A DNA stretch of 64,000 bases from an uncultured Lachnospiraceae bacterium (GCA_946554445.1 CAMNSD010000024.1:1-64000); one strand, 5' to 3'. Shown: positions 17,955 through 26,797, numbered from the stretch's first letter. A program made the numbers and translations. The notes: generated from the sequence alone by a model not told the origin.

Positions 17955-19038
17955 GCAATTCAGGGGTAAAAATATACTCTCCCACTGTCTCACCGTCATA
18001 CTCTGGCGAGCTTGTCCATGTAATGTTTTCTATCGTGATATTTTCTGTTATGCTCTCTCCTGTTTCTTCCTTTTTTGTCTCTTCTGTCGATTCTTCTTTG
18101 CTGACCTCTTCCTTCGTTGTCTCTTCTTTGTTAACCTCTTCTTCTATCGTTTCTTCTTTGTTAATCTCCTCCTCTGTCGTCTCTTCCTTCGTACTCTCTT
18201 CCCCTGTCTCCTCGGTCTCATCCTCCGATGCAGAGTCAGCATTATTACGAACTAAAGTTTCTACAATCATTTCTTCCGAAGAAGAACACACTTTTTCTAA
18301 GGATACTGTAAATGTTTCTGTCTGCATTTTGGCAGTATCCCCTATATCTGTATCAGATTCCTGGTCTTCCGTCTTCTTATCGCCTGTTTCCTGTTCGGAC
18401 GGATTTTCCTCCCGATTTTCTGTTTCTCCTGAATTTTCTGTCTCTTCCGGGTTCTCCGTTCCTCCCGGATTCTCTGTCCCTTCCGAATTTTCTGTCTCTT
18501 CCGGGTTCTCCGTTCCTCCCGGATTTTCTGTCCCTTCCGGGTTTTCTGTCTCTTCCGGGTTCTTTGTATCCTCCGGTTTTTCCGTCCCTTCCGGATCCGC
18601 TGTCTCCTCTGGATTTTCTACCTCTTCCGGGTTCTTTGTATCCTCTGCTTTTTCCGTCTCTTCCGAATCCTTTGTTCCTTCTGAATTTTCCGTCTCTTCT
18701 GAGTCCTCCGTTTCCTCAGCATTATTCGATTCTATCAACACTGTTGCTTCCAATGTTTCAGGCAGGATAAGTTCTTCCAGTGCCGTTCCCACAGGTACAC
18801 GTTGTTCCCTGATTTCTTCCGGCAACGTTGAAAATGCAGAAATGACCATTTTTGTTTCTTCCTCAGTCGTCTCCGCCGCACTGGCATACACGGTTAAAGT
18901 CCCTATCTGCTCAACCAATAACGCCGTGACCAGTATTCCCACAATCACTTTCTGCCCCACAGATTTCCTTAAACTGTGTTTTTCCCTCAGCTTTATAATT
19001 TCCTGCATAACGTTCTTCTTAAATCGTTCCATCTTCAT
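17893..19038 (-). CDS. Giant surface protein, N-terminal part ending early at the G tract
   Basis: 381 residues as read. The start [10 protein letters not shown] is preceded by AAAGGAG; the frame opens 24 codons earlier inside the chemoreceptor gene. A signal peptide (about residues 20-52, hydrophobic [23 protein letters not shown]) is followed by a stalk of Glu/Thr/Asn/Pro/Gly repeats ([14 protein letters not shown] type) and a second Glu/Thr-rich stretch. With 11 G bases at the tract the frame ends after about 20 unrelated residues. With 10 or 13 it would join the body (PELPGGG then YILLEDV). Its start overlaps the chemoreceptor stop by 20 bases, so both belong to one transcript. Confidence 0.85.
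   Translation of the reverse strand: MKMERFKKNVMQEIIKLREKHSLRKSVGQKVIVGILVTALLVEQIGTLTVYASAAETTEEETKMVISAFSTLPEEIREQRVPVGTALEELILPETLEATVLIESNNAEETEDSEETENSEGTKDSEETEKAEDTKNPEEVENPEETADPEGTEKPEDTKNPEETENPEGTENPGGTENPEETENSEGTENPGGTENPEETENSGETENREENPSEQETGDKKTEDQESDTDIGDTAKMQTETFTVSLEKVCSSSEEMIVETLVRNNADSASEDETEETGEESTKEETTEEEINKEETIEEEVNKEETTKEEVSKEESTEETKKEETGESITENITIENITWTSSPEYDGETVGEYIFTPELPGGGVYSVRGCQSAANYGNG
17943..17953 (-). repeat. Poly-G tract (11 bases) at the frame junction
   Basis: Eleven consecutive C on the plus strand, G on the coding strand. Upstream it is read as ccG-GGG-GGG-GGG-Gta, while the downstream body needs ccG-GGG-GGG-GGG-tat. One G fewer or two more would therefore fuse the frames. 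Long G tracts inside coding regions are classic slipped-strand contingency sites; a homopolymer sequencing error gives the same picture. Confidence 0.95.
18430..18660 (-). repeat. Minisatellite encoding the Glu/Asn/Pro stalk
   Basis: Tandem units of 15 and 60 bases built on TCTTCCGGGTTCTCCGTTCC and TCCCGGATT(T/C)TCTGTCCCTT encode [23 protein letters not shown] repeats. Two 60-base units near 18440-18560 are almost identical. Confidence 0.85.
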
Positions 19039-20560
19039 CCTTATCTCCTTTCCCGCCAGATGTCTCTTTGCCCGCCTGGCTGATCTGAAGTAGATTTTCA
19101 GACACAGCATTTACCTGACGGAAAGATTCCTCTACCTCATTGGTCACATTTTTCTGTGTCTGTGTTTCTGTGACGATCTGATTCGCCTGCGCAATAGTAC
19201 TTTTCACCAAATCTTCCATCTGCCTTATCATGTCTAAAAGCTGTTCACCGCATTCACGTGTATGCGTGCTGGAATCTGCGGCAATCCGCGTCTTTTCTCT
19301 TGACTGCTCCTGAAGTATCCCTATCTTTTCCGCCTTCTGCTCCACCTCATGCAGCTTTCCAATCTCTGTTGTCACATTTTCTATATTCTCCTGATTGGAA
19401 TTCTGCACTTGATTTAAAAGACTCAAAATATTCTGGATAATTCCTGTGATGGCATCGCTGGCTTGTTTGGAATTTTTGGCAAGCATTCCCACTTCCCCCG
19501 CCACAACACTGAATCCTTTGCCCATTTCTCCTGCTCTCGCCGCTTCTATGGAAGCATTTAACGCCAGCAGGTTCGTCTGGCTGGTAATGCCTGCAATGGT
19601 ATTGGCAAACTCGGAGATATCCTTTACGCCAGCCTCCAGCCTGTCCAAAAGACCGCTGGTCTGACGCGCAGAATGTTCGATAATGCCAATGCTCTTCGTT
19701 GTATTCTGCATCAACTCGATATAACCATGTACTTTATCTGATGTCTCCTTAGATATTTCTAACATCTGCTCCATATTGCCCGTCAGATCCTCGGCATTTT
19801 GATTCAGATCATGAATCGATTCCCGAACCGAATCCACAAACTGAAAGCTTTCGTTACAGTCACGAAGTGTCGCCTGGGCAGAACCCGTAATGCTCTCATT
19901 GGTATCCGCAAAACCGTGGATATAGGTTTCCATCTGCTCTATCACACCACCAAGTTCCTCGGATGCCTTCTCACACTCATCTATCAGAGCCGCCGTCTGT
20001 TTGGTATCCGCGAGCCTGACCAGCATCTGATGAGAAAGGTCTGCTATTTTTACGCAAATCATACTCATCACAATACTTTCCATCAAAAACCCAATCGAGC
20101 GGGTAAGAAACCACATAAAATTCGTCTCAAATTCTATCTGCTGTACATGCAGGGAACGGACATACAAAGAGATAACCAGTAAAACATAGGATACCACTGA
20201 AACTTGTATAGTAAATTTTTTATCATAGTAAAACAGGCTAAATACCATTGCAAAAGCGTAAGTCATATAAATGCCGATTGCCGCATTCATAGCCATCAGC
20301 GCCACTAAACCGGCCAGCGCAAAGGTCGTAACATACTTCATAACGTGAATCGGCGTATTCATTTTATAGGCTATGCCTGGCCCCATTGTCACAACAATAG
20401 CCAACAGGGTAAGGGGGATCAGTTCACTTATCTTCGTCTGAAAAACACCAGCAATTGACAGGATCATTAAAATCGGAAACGCAACGACCAGCCACCGAAT
20501 CACCTTTACCGCTGTTTTCGTTACCTTGACATCATTCTCATAAAACAAACCCTCTTCCAT
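19019..20560 (-). CDS. Methyl-accepting chemotaxis protein with multi-helix membrane sensor
   Basis: 513 residues. After a short cytoplasmic start there are about six membrane helices (residues 20-185) with very short loops. The sensor is therefore membrane-embedded rather than the usual periplasmic domain between two helices. Residues 210-500 are a coiled-coil signalling domain with the hairpin tip [20 protein letters not shown] and [17 protein letters not shown], which contacts CheA and CheW. GGAGGAG precedes the start. The stop overlaps the start of the surface-protein gene by 20 bases, so receptor and adhesin are probably cotranscribed and translationally coupled. The ligand is unknown. 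Confidence 0.92.
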   Translation of the reverse strand: MEEGLFYENDVKVTKTAVKVIRWLVVAFPILMILSIAGVFQTKISELIPLTLLAIVVTMGPGIAYKMNTPIHVMKYVTTFALAGLVALMAMNAAIGIYMTYAFAMVFSLFYYDKKFTIQVSVVSYVLLVISLYVRSLHVQQIEFETNFMWFLTRSIGFLMESIVMSMICVKIADLSHQMLVRLADTKQTAALIDECEKASEELGGVIEQMETYIHGFADTNESITGSAQATLRDCNESFQFVDSVRESIHDLNQNAEDLTGNMEQMLEISKETSDKVHGYIELMQNTTKSIGIIEHSARQTSGLLDRLEAGVKDISEFANTIAGITSQTNLLALNASIEAARAGEMGKGFSVVAGEVGMLAKNSKQASDAITGIIQNILSLLNQVQNSNQENIENVTTEIGKLHEVEQKAEKIGILQEQSREKTRIAADSSTHTRECGEQLLDMIRQMEDLVKSTIAQANQIVTETQTQKNVTNEVEESFRQVNAVSENLLQISQAGKETSGGKGDKDEDGTI

Positions 20561-20638
20561 GTCTTCTCCTCCGTCAACTCTATTCCATATTCCATCGACT
20601 TTTTATGAACATACCTAATTGTGGCTCCAAAATGCCAT

Positions 20639-20654
20639 ATTTTGATATCAAAAT
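20639..20654. promoter_or_regulatory. 16-bp perfect palindrome upstream of the chemoreceptor operon
   Basis: ATTTTGATATCAAAAT is perfectly symmetric and lies 79 bases before the chemoreceptor start. This is the form of an operator for a dimeric regulator. No regulator can be named. Confidence 0.5.
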
Positions 20655-20794
20655 ACCGGTGCCGAAAAATGTAATATTATCTTATAACAAAAAGCAACTT
20701 TTTGTTTGTTTTGGGAATACATCGCATTTTATCCGGTATACTTTGCAAATTTTGTAATTTAGGAGAGGGGAGGAAGGGGAGAAAAAAAGCAATG

Positions 20795-20830
20795 AAAAAG
20801 ACAGGTGGATTTTACTCCATCTGCCTTTTT
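20795..20830 (-). terminator. Terminator-like hairpin, T tracts on both strands
   Basis: CAGGTGGA (20802-20809) pairs with TCCATCTG (20816-20823), flanked by AAAAAG and CCTTTTT. On the minus strand it would end transcripts from the HAD operon and the short frame at 20849-20926. Confidence 0.65.
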
Positions 20831-20848
20831 CCTGTTACAATCCATATA

Positions 20849-20926
20849 CTATACTACTTCCAAGCATATATACGGATATTCTCTTTCATCATCTAAAGAA
20901 TGTCCTCTTTTTATCGTTGTAGTCAT
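20849..20926 (-). CDS. Short 25-residue frame, apparent truncated relative of the gene at 25156
   Basis: The frame reads MTTTIKRGHSLDDEREYP and ends seven residues later. Its first eight residues (MTTTIKRG) and the sequence around its ribosome binding site (GAGGATATAGCC before ATG) closely match the start of the 63-residue gene at 25156-25347 (MTTTVKRG). It is directly followed by a terminator-like hairpin. It may be a decayed copy or a short peptide; function unknown. Confidence 0.4.
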   Translation of the reverse strand: MTTTIKRGHSLDDEREYPYICLEVV

Positions 20927-21007
20927 GGCTATATCCTCTAAAATTCTAAAATGCGATAACTAATAATATTATGGTCATGCTTAATATGTGTCAAAAGCTG
21001 TTGTCAA

Positions 21008-21649
21008 TCAAACCAAACAGCGCATGGCCTGCTTCAAGTCCGAATATATCTTTCTGCAATATGGCCGTATCTCTGAAGATACCTCGATCAAATCTGGCAC
21101 CATTATCGTAAAACATCCCGCAGCGTAACCGGCCCTGATTCCATTTTCACTATCTTCAAATACAAGGCATTCTTCTGGCGCATACTGTAGTCTCGCTGCT
21201 GCCAATAGAAAAATATCCGGTGCCGGTTTCCCTTTGCTTACTTCTGTTCCGCTTACAATGACTGAAAAATAATCCTGTATACCTGTCATCTGCAGATTGG
21301 TCTCTATCTGATGCGCCGCACTGCTGCTTGCAACTGCCATACCTATTCCGTTATTACGGAAAAAATCCAATATTTCACAGACACCCTTTTTTACCGGAAC
21401 ATGAACAGACAGCTTCTGCCTCACTCGTTCCATACATGTCTCCATAATATCTGTTCCATCCGACACATGATAATACTTTTCAATCACATGGCACATATGA
21501 GCGCCGTTTGTACCAGAAATTGCTTTCAAAAAACTGCCATCCAATGATATGTCCTGCTGGATTGCAATCTCTTGCCACGTCTCTTGATAAATGCGCTCTG
21601 TATCAAACAAAACCCCATCCATATCAAAAATCGCACCTTTATACTGCAT
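21008..21649 (-). CDS. HAD-superfamily sugar phosphatase / beta-phosphoglucomutase-like
   Basis: 213 residues. DMDGVLFD (residues 9-16) gives the nucleophile Asp and the acid/base Asp, SSSAAH supplies motif II, the Lys in SKGKPAPDIF is motif III, and VFEDSENGIRAG is motif IV. The cap lies between motifs I and II, as in beta-phosphoglucomutases and sugar-phosphate phosphatases. Both Asp residues of motif I fit either a mutase or a phosphatase. It overlaps the symporter gene by 11 bases and is the last gene of the SDR-symporter-HAD operon, so a sugar or polyol phosphate is the likely substrate. Confidence 0.85.
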   Translation of the reverse strand: MQYKGAIFDMDGVLFDTERIYQETWQEIAIQQDISLDGSFLKAISGTNGAHMCHVIEKYYHVSDGTDIMETCMERVRQKLSVHVPVKKGVCEILDFFRNNGIGMAVASSSAAHQIETNLQMTGIQDYFSVIVSGTEVSKGKPAPDIFLLAAARLQYAPEECLVFEDSENGIRAGYAAGCFTIMVPDLIEVSSEIRPYCRKIYSDLKQAMRCLV

Positions 21650-22976
21650 TCGACATATCCTTTCTGCGCATCTCCAATTCTTGTGTCATTTCATTGCGCA
21701 GTCCATCTAGTTTATAAAAGAAAGTACACATGGCTATCAATGCACACAATATAATCGGGATCCATATAAAACAGATTTGAATATAAGATAGCGCCTTGGA
21801 CGTCTGCTCTGCATTAGCAATATAGCCGCCTTTTTTTAGAAATACCCCGATAATAAAACTGGTGAATCCCATACCGCCTTTTACAAAAAATCCCTGAAAC
21901 GCTGCTATCAAACCTGCCACACTTGCCTTTTTCTTATATTCTGAATAATCAATAACATCGGGCTGCATTGCAAATGTAATACCAAAAATACCATAGATGC
22001 CCAATCCTGTAACCACCAGACCGGTCAACAGACATACCGCTGAATTTTTTCCGACAAAGATTAACAAATCGCCCACTATGTATAAGAGAATGCTGCAAAA
22101 CATCAGATTTCTCTTACTGTATTTTTTCTCCAATGTCGGAAGCAAAAGAAGCATCGGCAAACCGGAGAGTATTCCCAGTATTCCAACAAGGGACATCCAT
22201 TCTGTTCTGCCTAAATTATACTTAAAATAATACAGGACAGTTGTATTTCTTACAACATACAATGAAAAATAAAATAGGTTTAAGAAAAACAAAATCCATG
22301 CCTGTCCGGTAAGCCCCTTAAAGTCTTCCCGAAGTGAAGAATGTTTCTGGATGATTGTCGGTGGCACAACCTCTTTTGTACTTGCAAAGGTGACAAAGAA
22401 GATACACATGGCGGCAATTCCATATATGGTCATCGTGATAAGATATCCCTTTGCTTCATTTCCGTTTCCCCAAAACCTCACCATCGGTTCCGTAATAGAC
22501 ATGACAATGGCAGTTCCGGTTAAAGCACATACCATTCTTGTTGACACCAGAATATCCCGTTCGTGTACATCAGAGGTCAATCGCGGCACGATTGTGTTAA
22601 GCGGTATATTTACCACTGTATAAGCAGTGCAAAGCATACAATAAGTCACATATGCCCACACCAGCCTGCCGCTGCTCCCCCAAGCCGGGATATAAAATGT
22701 CAGAAAGGTAAAGATTGCAAAGGGTACCGCACCCAGTAGAAAATACGGCCTCCCTTGTCCCCATTTTGTATGAGTTCGATCCACGATCAATCCCATTCCC
22801 GTATCTGTAAATGCATCAATAAATTTTGTCACTAACATCATGGTACCCGCAGCAGCAGCCGTAATCCCAAATACATCTGTATAAAAAACCATAAGATAGG
22901 ATGCCATCGTACTGAAAACCAGATTACATCCAAGATCCCCTATTCCGTAGCCAATGCGTTTTCCCCATTTCCCCAT
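21639..22976 (-). CDS. GPH-family sugar:cation symporter (MFS)
   Basis: 445 residues with twelve predicted membrane helices. The N-terminus KRIGYGIGDLGCNLVFSTMASYLMVFYTDVFG and the loop DRTHTKWGQGRPYFLLGAVPF are hallmarks of glycoside-pentoside-hexuronide:cation symporters (MelB, XylP, UidB). These import a sugar or glycoside with Na+ or H+. The gene lies between an SDR dehydrogenase and a HAD phosphatase and opposite a ROK regulator, so the set probably takes up and oxidises one sugar or polyol. The exact substrate is not visible. Confidence 0.9.
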   Translation of the reverse strand: MGKWGKRIGYGIGDLGCNLVFSTMASYLMVFYTDVFGITAAAAGTMMLVTKFIDAFTDTGMGLIVDRTHTKWGQGRPYFLLGAVPFAIFTFLTFYIPAWGSSGRLVWAYVTYCMLCTAYTVVNIPLNTIVPRLTSDVHERDILVSTRMVCALTGTAIVMSITEPMVRFWGNGNEAKGYLITMTIYGIAAMCIFFVTFASTKEVVPPTIIQKHSSLREDFKGLTGQAWILFFLNLFYFSLYVVRNTTVLYYFKYNLGRTEWMSLVGILGILSGLPMLLLLPTLEKKYSKRNLMFCSILLYIVGDLLIFVGKNSAVCLLTGLVVTGLGIYGIFGITFAMQPDVIDYSEYKKKASVAGLIAAFQGFFVKGGMGFTSFIIGVFLKKGGYIANAEQTSKALSYIQICFIWIPIILCALIAMCTFFYKLDGLRNEMTQELEMRRKDMSNAV

Positions 22977-23021
22977 AATTTTCGCCTTTCTCTATCCATC
23001 TATTGTTTTCATCCCCATCTT

Positions 23022-23798
23022 TTAGAAACAGGTAAACGCCCCGTCAACAATAAAGTCTGAACCTGTTGTAAATGAACTGGTATCTCCTGCCAGATATACA
23101 CAGATTGCCTGTAATTCCTCCGGTTTACCCATCCTTCCAAGCGGCGCCATCTCATTCCACTTTTCAATCAGCGGAATCAGCGTCGGAGAATTTAAAGTCA
23201 ATTCCGTTCCGATATATCCGGGACTAATGCTATTCACGCGCACTCCCCTTTTTGCCCATTCAATAGCCAAAGATTTGGTAAGTTGGATTACCGCAGCTTT
23301 GGAAGCATTGTATGCGCACTGCGGCTGCGGTACATTTACAATGTGGGCCGACATAGACGCCGTATTGATGATAGATCCGCCGCCATGTGCAAGCATATAT
23401 TTTCCAGCCGCTATGTCTGTCAGGAATATTCCGTTTAAATTAATATTGATTACCTTATTCCACTGTTCATAAGTCATCTCCTCAGCTGGCGCATTGATGC
23501 AGATGCCTGCATTGTTATGACAAAAGTCAAGTCCTCCAAGTTCCTCTACCACCTGTTCCACCATGGCATCCACCTGTTCAGGATCGGTACAATCACATCC
23601 TATTGCGATCACTTTCCTGCCTGTCTTGTCAACAAGTTCCTGTGCTGTCTTTTTAGCCTCGGCAATATCGAGATCAACTATCGCAATATCTGCACCTGCT
23701 TCTGCAAACGCTGTAGCCGTGCTTTTTCCAATACCTCTTGCCGCGCCTGTCACAAACCCTTTTTTTCCATTCAGCTTCATTTTTTCAATAATTCCCAT
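23022..23798 (-). CDS. Short-chain dehydrogenase/reductase
   Basis: 258 residues of classical SDR type. The cofactor motif TGAARGIG spans residues 17-24, Asp42 after the second strand (VDLD) favours NAD(H), NNAG sits at 95-98, and the catalytic Ser148, Tyr163 and Lys167 (YNASK) are in place. A GGAG site precedes the start. Related enzymes oxidise sugars and polyols such as glucose, sorbitol or gluconate. It is the first gene of the operon and faces the ROK regulator across a 207-bp spacer with two operator-like repeats. Confidence 0.92.
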   Translation of the reverse strand: MGIIEKMKLNGKKGFVTGAARGIGKSTATAFAEAGADIAIVDLDIAEAKKTAQELVDKTGRKVIAIGCDCTDPEQVDAMVEQVVEELGGLDFCHNNAGICINAPAEEMTYEQWNKVININLNGIFLTDIAAGKYMLAHGGGSIINTASMSAHIVNVPQPQCAYNASKAAVIQLTKSLAIEWAKRGVRVNSISPGYIGTELTLNSPTLIPLIEKWNEMAPLGRMGKPEELQAICVYLAGDTSSFTTGSDFIVDGAFTCF

Positions 23799-23821
23799 AA
23801 TCTTTCTCCTTTTTTAAAATT

Positions 23822-23845
23822 ATTTTGTAAAATCATTTATCAAAT
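23822..23845. promoter_or_regulatory. Operator-like inverted repeat before the SDR operon
   Basis: ATTTTGTAAA (23822-23831) faces TTTATCAAAT (23836-23845) with a 4-base spacer, 24 bases upstream of the SDR start. The left half matches the second site at 23969, as expected for the ROK regulator's operators. Confidence 0.6.
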
Positions 23846-23968
23846 TATATTTACATGTTATCAGCAATATTATTTATCGTCAACATGTAATAATAAACAA
23901 TTATGTACTATGCTAAATCATACAAATTAGACAATAGTTTTTCTTTCTGTCTTATGATAAAATATAAT

Positions 23969-23993
23969 TTCGTAAAATCTTTTTACAAAATGA
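23969..23993. promoter_or_regulatory. Operator-like inverted repeat before the ROK gene
   Basis: ATTTCGTAAA (23969-23978) faces TTTACAAAAT (23984-23993), 13 bases before the ROK start and just after a TATGATAAAAT -10-like box. Its position would let the regulator repress its own gene. Confidence 0.65.
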
Positions 23994-24005
23994 GAGGCAA
24001 TAATT

Positions 24006-25139
24006 ATGAAAAAGAGCATAACCCCTAACCAGATCAAACAAAATAACCGCAGCCTAATTTACCACTATATCTATGAAAACAAAAAAGTCTCTCAGCAGGA
24101 CATATCTTACAATCTGCGTCTTAGCCGTCCCACCGTTACAACAAATCTTTCTGCTTTGGAGGAAAATGGTATGATCAGTAAAGATGGGCAGATTGATACA
24201 GAATTTGTGGGCAGAAAGGCTTCTGCTTACTCCATTATTCCGAATTATCGTATCAGTATTGGTGTGGAAATTTTAGAAAAAGAAATAAAAATAATTGCAG
24301 TTGACCTGTATGGCGAAAAAATCGACCACATGGTATCTGCAATCAACTTTGAATATAATGAAACTTATTTCAAAACGTTATGCAATACAATCTTAGAATT
24401 TACAGATTCTCTTAAAATAGAAGACCATCAGATTCTTGGTATCGGCTTTGCCGTGCAGGGATTGATCAGTCCGGATAAGCAGACTATCGTATATGGTAAA
24501 ATTCTGTCCTGCACAGGACTTTCTATCACGGAATTGTCGCAACATCTGCCATTTCCATGCTGTTTTATTCATGATGCGGACAGTGCTGCCATATCGGAAC
24601 TATGGGTATCCCCTGAACTAACGGACGCTTTTTATCTTTCATTAAGTAAGCATCTTGGCGCTGCCATTATCTCACAGGGACAGATTTTGTCTGGAAAACA
24701 TGGTCATAGTTCCACAATAGAACATATACAGATGCAGCCCAATGGATTACCCTGTTATTGTGGACAAAAAGGATGCATGGAAACCCTGTTGTCAATGTCA
24801 TCCCTTCTTCCTGGAAATGAAAATGCTGAGGACTTTTTTAAAAAAGTGCGCCAAAAAGAGCCTGCTTCTTTGGAACGGTGGAACAACTTTCTCACCAACC
24901 TGGCCAGTTCTGTCAATATGCTCCATCTGGTTTATGATACAGATTTTATTCTTGGCGGATATCTTGCTCAATATCTGTGCAGGCAGGATCTCGACTTCCT
25001 TCATGAAAAGATTCAGCAGCTGACACCCTTTTCGGAGGCACACGATTTCCTTTTGATCAGTAAAATGCCCAAACATAATATTTCTATCGGGGCAGCGCTC
25101 CCCTACATTCAGGCATTCTTAAATGATCCTGCCATTTAA
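24006..25139 (+). CDS. ROK-family transcriptional regulator
   Basis: 377 residues. An N-terminal winged helix (QQDISYNLRLSRPTVTTNLSALEENGMI, residues 35-62) is followed by a ROK sugar-kinase-like domain. That domain contains GIGFAVQGLISPD and the zinc motif CYCGQKGCMETLLS (Cys-x-Cys-x4-Cys). Kinase-like ROK repressors (XylR, NagC) sense a sugar or sugar phosphate. The usual GTGIG-type phosphate loop is replaced by LSKHLGAAII, so it probably only binds ligand. It is transcribed away from the SDR-symporter-HAD operon and is most likely its repressor. Confidence 0.92.
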   Translation: MKKSITPNQIKQNNRSLIYHYIYENKKVSQQDISYNLRLSRPTVTTNLSALEENGMISKDGQIDTEFVGRKASAYSIIPNYRISIGVEILEKEIKIIAVDLYGEKIDHMVSAINFEYNETYFKTLCNTILEFTDSLKIEDHQILGIGFAVQGLISPDKQTIVYGKILSCTGLSITELSQHLPFPCCFIHDADSAAISELWVSPELTDAFYLSLSKHLGAAIISQGQILSGKHGHSSTIEHIQMQPNGLPCYCGQKGCMETLLSMSSLLPGNENAEDFFKKVRQKEPASLERWNNFLTNLASSVNMLHLVYDTDFILGGYLAQYLCRQDLDFLHEKIQQLTPFSEAHDFLLISKMPKHNISIGAALPYIQAFLNDPAI

Positions 25140-25155
25140 GTATTTGCAGTCGCAA

Positions 25156-25347
25156 TTACTGTGAGGATTCAAGATTAGTTATCTCTTCTGTGATTACACA
25201 GGCAAGCTTCTCTAAAACCGAATCCACATTATAAATTACTTCCACCTGCGCTTCAAGCGCAAATGGAAGTAAAGTTTCTACAATTTTCTGCTTTAATCTC
25301 CCCGGTTTAACATCTGGAAAATATCCTCTTTTTACTGTTGTGGTCAT
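25156..25347 (-). CDS. Small conserved-looking protein, unknown function
   Basis: 63 residues, MTTTVKRGYF start with GAGGAG before it. The body (KIVETLLPFALEAQVEVIYN and DSVLEKLACVITEEI) is amphipathic with no membrane segment or metal motif. A second copy of its first eight codons and ribosome binding region lies at 20849-20926. It is convergent with the ROK gene, 16 bases after its stop. I do not recognise the family. Confidence 0.6.
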   Translation of the reverse strand: MTTTVKRGYFPDVKPGRLKQKIVETLLPFALEAQVEVIYNVDSVLEKLACVITEEITNLESSQ

Positions 25348-25438
25348 GGTGGTCTCCTCTATAATTTTGAATCAGAAACCAATCTATGGTAGTTGCGCAA
25401 TGCTGTTATAACGATATACCCAAAGATAAAGGCAATAC

Positions 25439-26056
25439 CTACCGCACAAAATTCGTCGCAACAGCAGGCTCTCTCTCTGGAATCCCATAAGCCTCTTTGC
25501 CAAGCGCAATACTCTTCATCAAGAAAGTCATATTCCTTGCCAGTGTGCGCATCATCTGCAGCCCCTCTTCATCCTGCACAGCCTCACCCGGCATTCTTCC
25601 ATGGATACCGTTCCAATACTGTCCGGAAGCTACCGGCATACCGGCAATCGCAAAGAATTTATTGAGTTCGTCAAAGGTAGCCGTCAGTCCGCCTCTGCGG
25701 GCCGCTGCCACACAGGCGCCCACTTTCATAGTTTTACTAAAATGCGTACTGTAGAACAAACGCGTCAGAAATGCCACCAAAGTCGCATTGGCTGAAGCAT
25801 AGTACACAGGGCTCCCCACCACCAAGCCGTCACAGGCTTCGAACTTTGCCGCCGCCTCATTGACCATATCATCAAATACACATTTCCCTGTATTAGCACA
25901 GGAACCACAGGCGATACAACCCCGGATGGCCTGATTTCCCACATGAAGAATCTCTACTTCAATTCCTTCACTCACAAACACTTTCTCCATCTCCTGCAAT
26001 GCCACATATGTATTGCCATGGATTCTTGGACTGCCGTTGATCATCAACACCTTCAT
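25439..26056 (-). CDS. Flavodoxin-fold NAD(P)H-dependent oxidoreductase (iron-sulfur flavoprotein-like)
   Basis: 205 residues. The N-terminus MKVLMINGSPRIHGNTY is the phosphate loop of the NADPH-dependent FMN reductase family. GCIACGSCANTGKC (residues about 46-59) is a cysteine cluster like that of archaeal and clostridial iron-sulfur flavoproteins. SPVYYASANATLVAFLTRLF forms the second flavin contact. The enzyme would move electrons between NAD(P)H or ferredoxin and FMN; the acceptor is unknown. It stands alone, without operon partners. Confidence 0.88.
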   Translation of the reverse strand: MKVLMINGSPRIHGNTYVALQEMEKVFVSEGIEVEILHVGNQAIRGCIACGSCANTGKCVFDDMVNEAAAKFEACDGLVVGSPVYYASANATLVAFLTRLFYSTHFSKTMKVGACVAAARRGGLTATFDELNKFFAIAGMPVASGQYWNGIHGRMPGEAVQDEEGLQMMRTLARNMTFLMKSIALGKEAYGIPEREPAVATNFVR

Positions 26057-26403
26057 AAATATCTTCCGCTCCTTTCTGTTTGGTCGCTCCTTTTAATAAA
26101 AATATCAAATTTTTACTAATATAGCAATTATACCATCTAATATGATTTTTTACCCTAAAATATTTTGGATCTGGTTTTCAAATCTGGTTGGCGGCTACAA
26201 AAGTATTTGATTTATTCAGCCAATCAAACTACCAGAGGATATCAGCAAGCCAGGATTTGGCTCGGGAGGCTGCCACCCTGTCATGGATGCTTTCCTACGC
26301 AGTTTTCCTGCGCAATGTCAGAATATCATCTATTTCTACTTTTTTCAACAATTATTTTCTTATTATCTTTTTTCTCAGAATGAAATCTCTCCGCCAATGT
26401 TAG
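26057..26403. other. Region without a supported gene upstream of the SRP RNA
   Basis: About 350 bases with only short overlapping plus-strand frames (26165-26403) that lack good starts. One of them reads protein-like (KVFDLFSQSNYQRISASQDL) and could be a gene remnant, but I cannot assign it. Confidence 0.5.
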
Positions 26404-26432
26404 TTGACAAATCTCCCAAAAAACAGTATACT
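26404..26432 (+). promoter_or_regulatory. Promoter of the SRP RNA
   Basis: A perfect TTGACA (26404-26409), a 17-base spacer and TATACT (26427-26432), eight bases before the RNA start. It is a near-consensus vegetative promoter, as expected for an abundant RNA. Confidence 0.9.
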
Positions 26433-26439
26433 GATTAAA

Positions 26440-26703
26440 CCGTGCAGCCGGGGCGTTAGCGGTGCCCTGTACCCACAATCCGCTCTAGTGGGGGTGATGC
26501 TTTATCGAGGGCTTTCGCTTGGGTAGCTGCCCTTTATAAGTGGCGATGAAGTTTGGGTCTTACGCAATGAATGTCCATGAACCGTGTCAGGGTGGGAACA
26601 CAGCAGCACTAAGTGGAATTTTTCATGTGCCGTGAGGGTGCCTGGCGGAGTTAACTGTAAAGGTAACGTGCTTAAGTTCGGCTCGACATAAAGCGCACGG
26701 TTT
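26440..26703 (+). ncRNA. ffs: Signal recognition particle RNA, large (Alu-containing) form
   Basis: About 264 bases. The ends pair (CCGTGC at 26440 with GCACGG at 26695), and the 5' region GCCGGGGCGTTAGCGGTGCC forms the Alu domain. The universally conserved domain IV shows GTGTCAGGGTGGGAACACAG and CAGCACTAAGTGG, with a GGAA tetraloop that binds Ffh. A strong promoter precedes it and a T stretch (GGTTTT) follows. SRP RNA guides cotranslational membrane targeting. Confidence 0.94.
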
Positions 26704-26797
26704 TAAAATAGCTTAAATGTAGTCTTTACATAATCATATATAGTCATTGAAGAATATCAATTGCTGTCACACTTTGAATCTTAGGAAAATGAAAAAA

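Larger units (their letters stand above)
20561..21007. other. Intergenic region between HAD and chemoreceptor genes
   Basis: It holds a perfect palindrome (20639-20654), a terminator-like hairpin (20795-20830) and a very short frame (20849-20926). A plus-strand frame at 20702-20896 has no supported start and is not called. The remainder is AT-rich leader sequence in which the chemoreceptor promoter must lie. Confidence 0.6.

Noticed and set aside
18023..19093. 356-codon plus-strand frame rich in Ser, Val and Phe
   Set aside because: It is the exact antisense of the Glu/Thr-rich stalk; low complexity keeps the other strand open. No ribosome site.
20702..20896. 64-codon plus-strand frame
   Set aside because: No AUG with ribosome site; crosses a terminator-like hairpin.
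26165..26403. Overlapping short frames before the SRP RNA
   Set aside because: No good start or ribosome site; at best a gene remnant.
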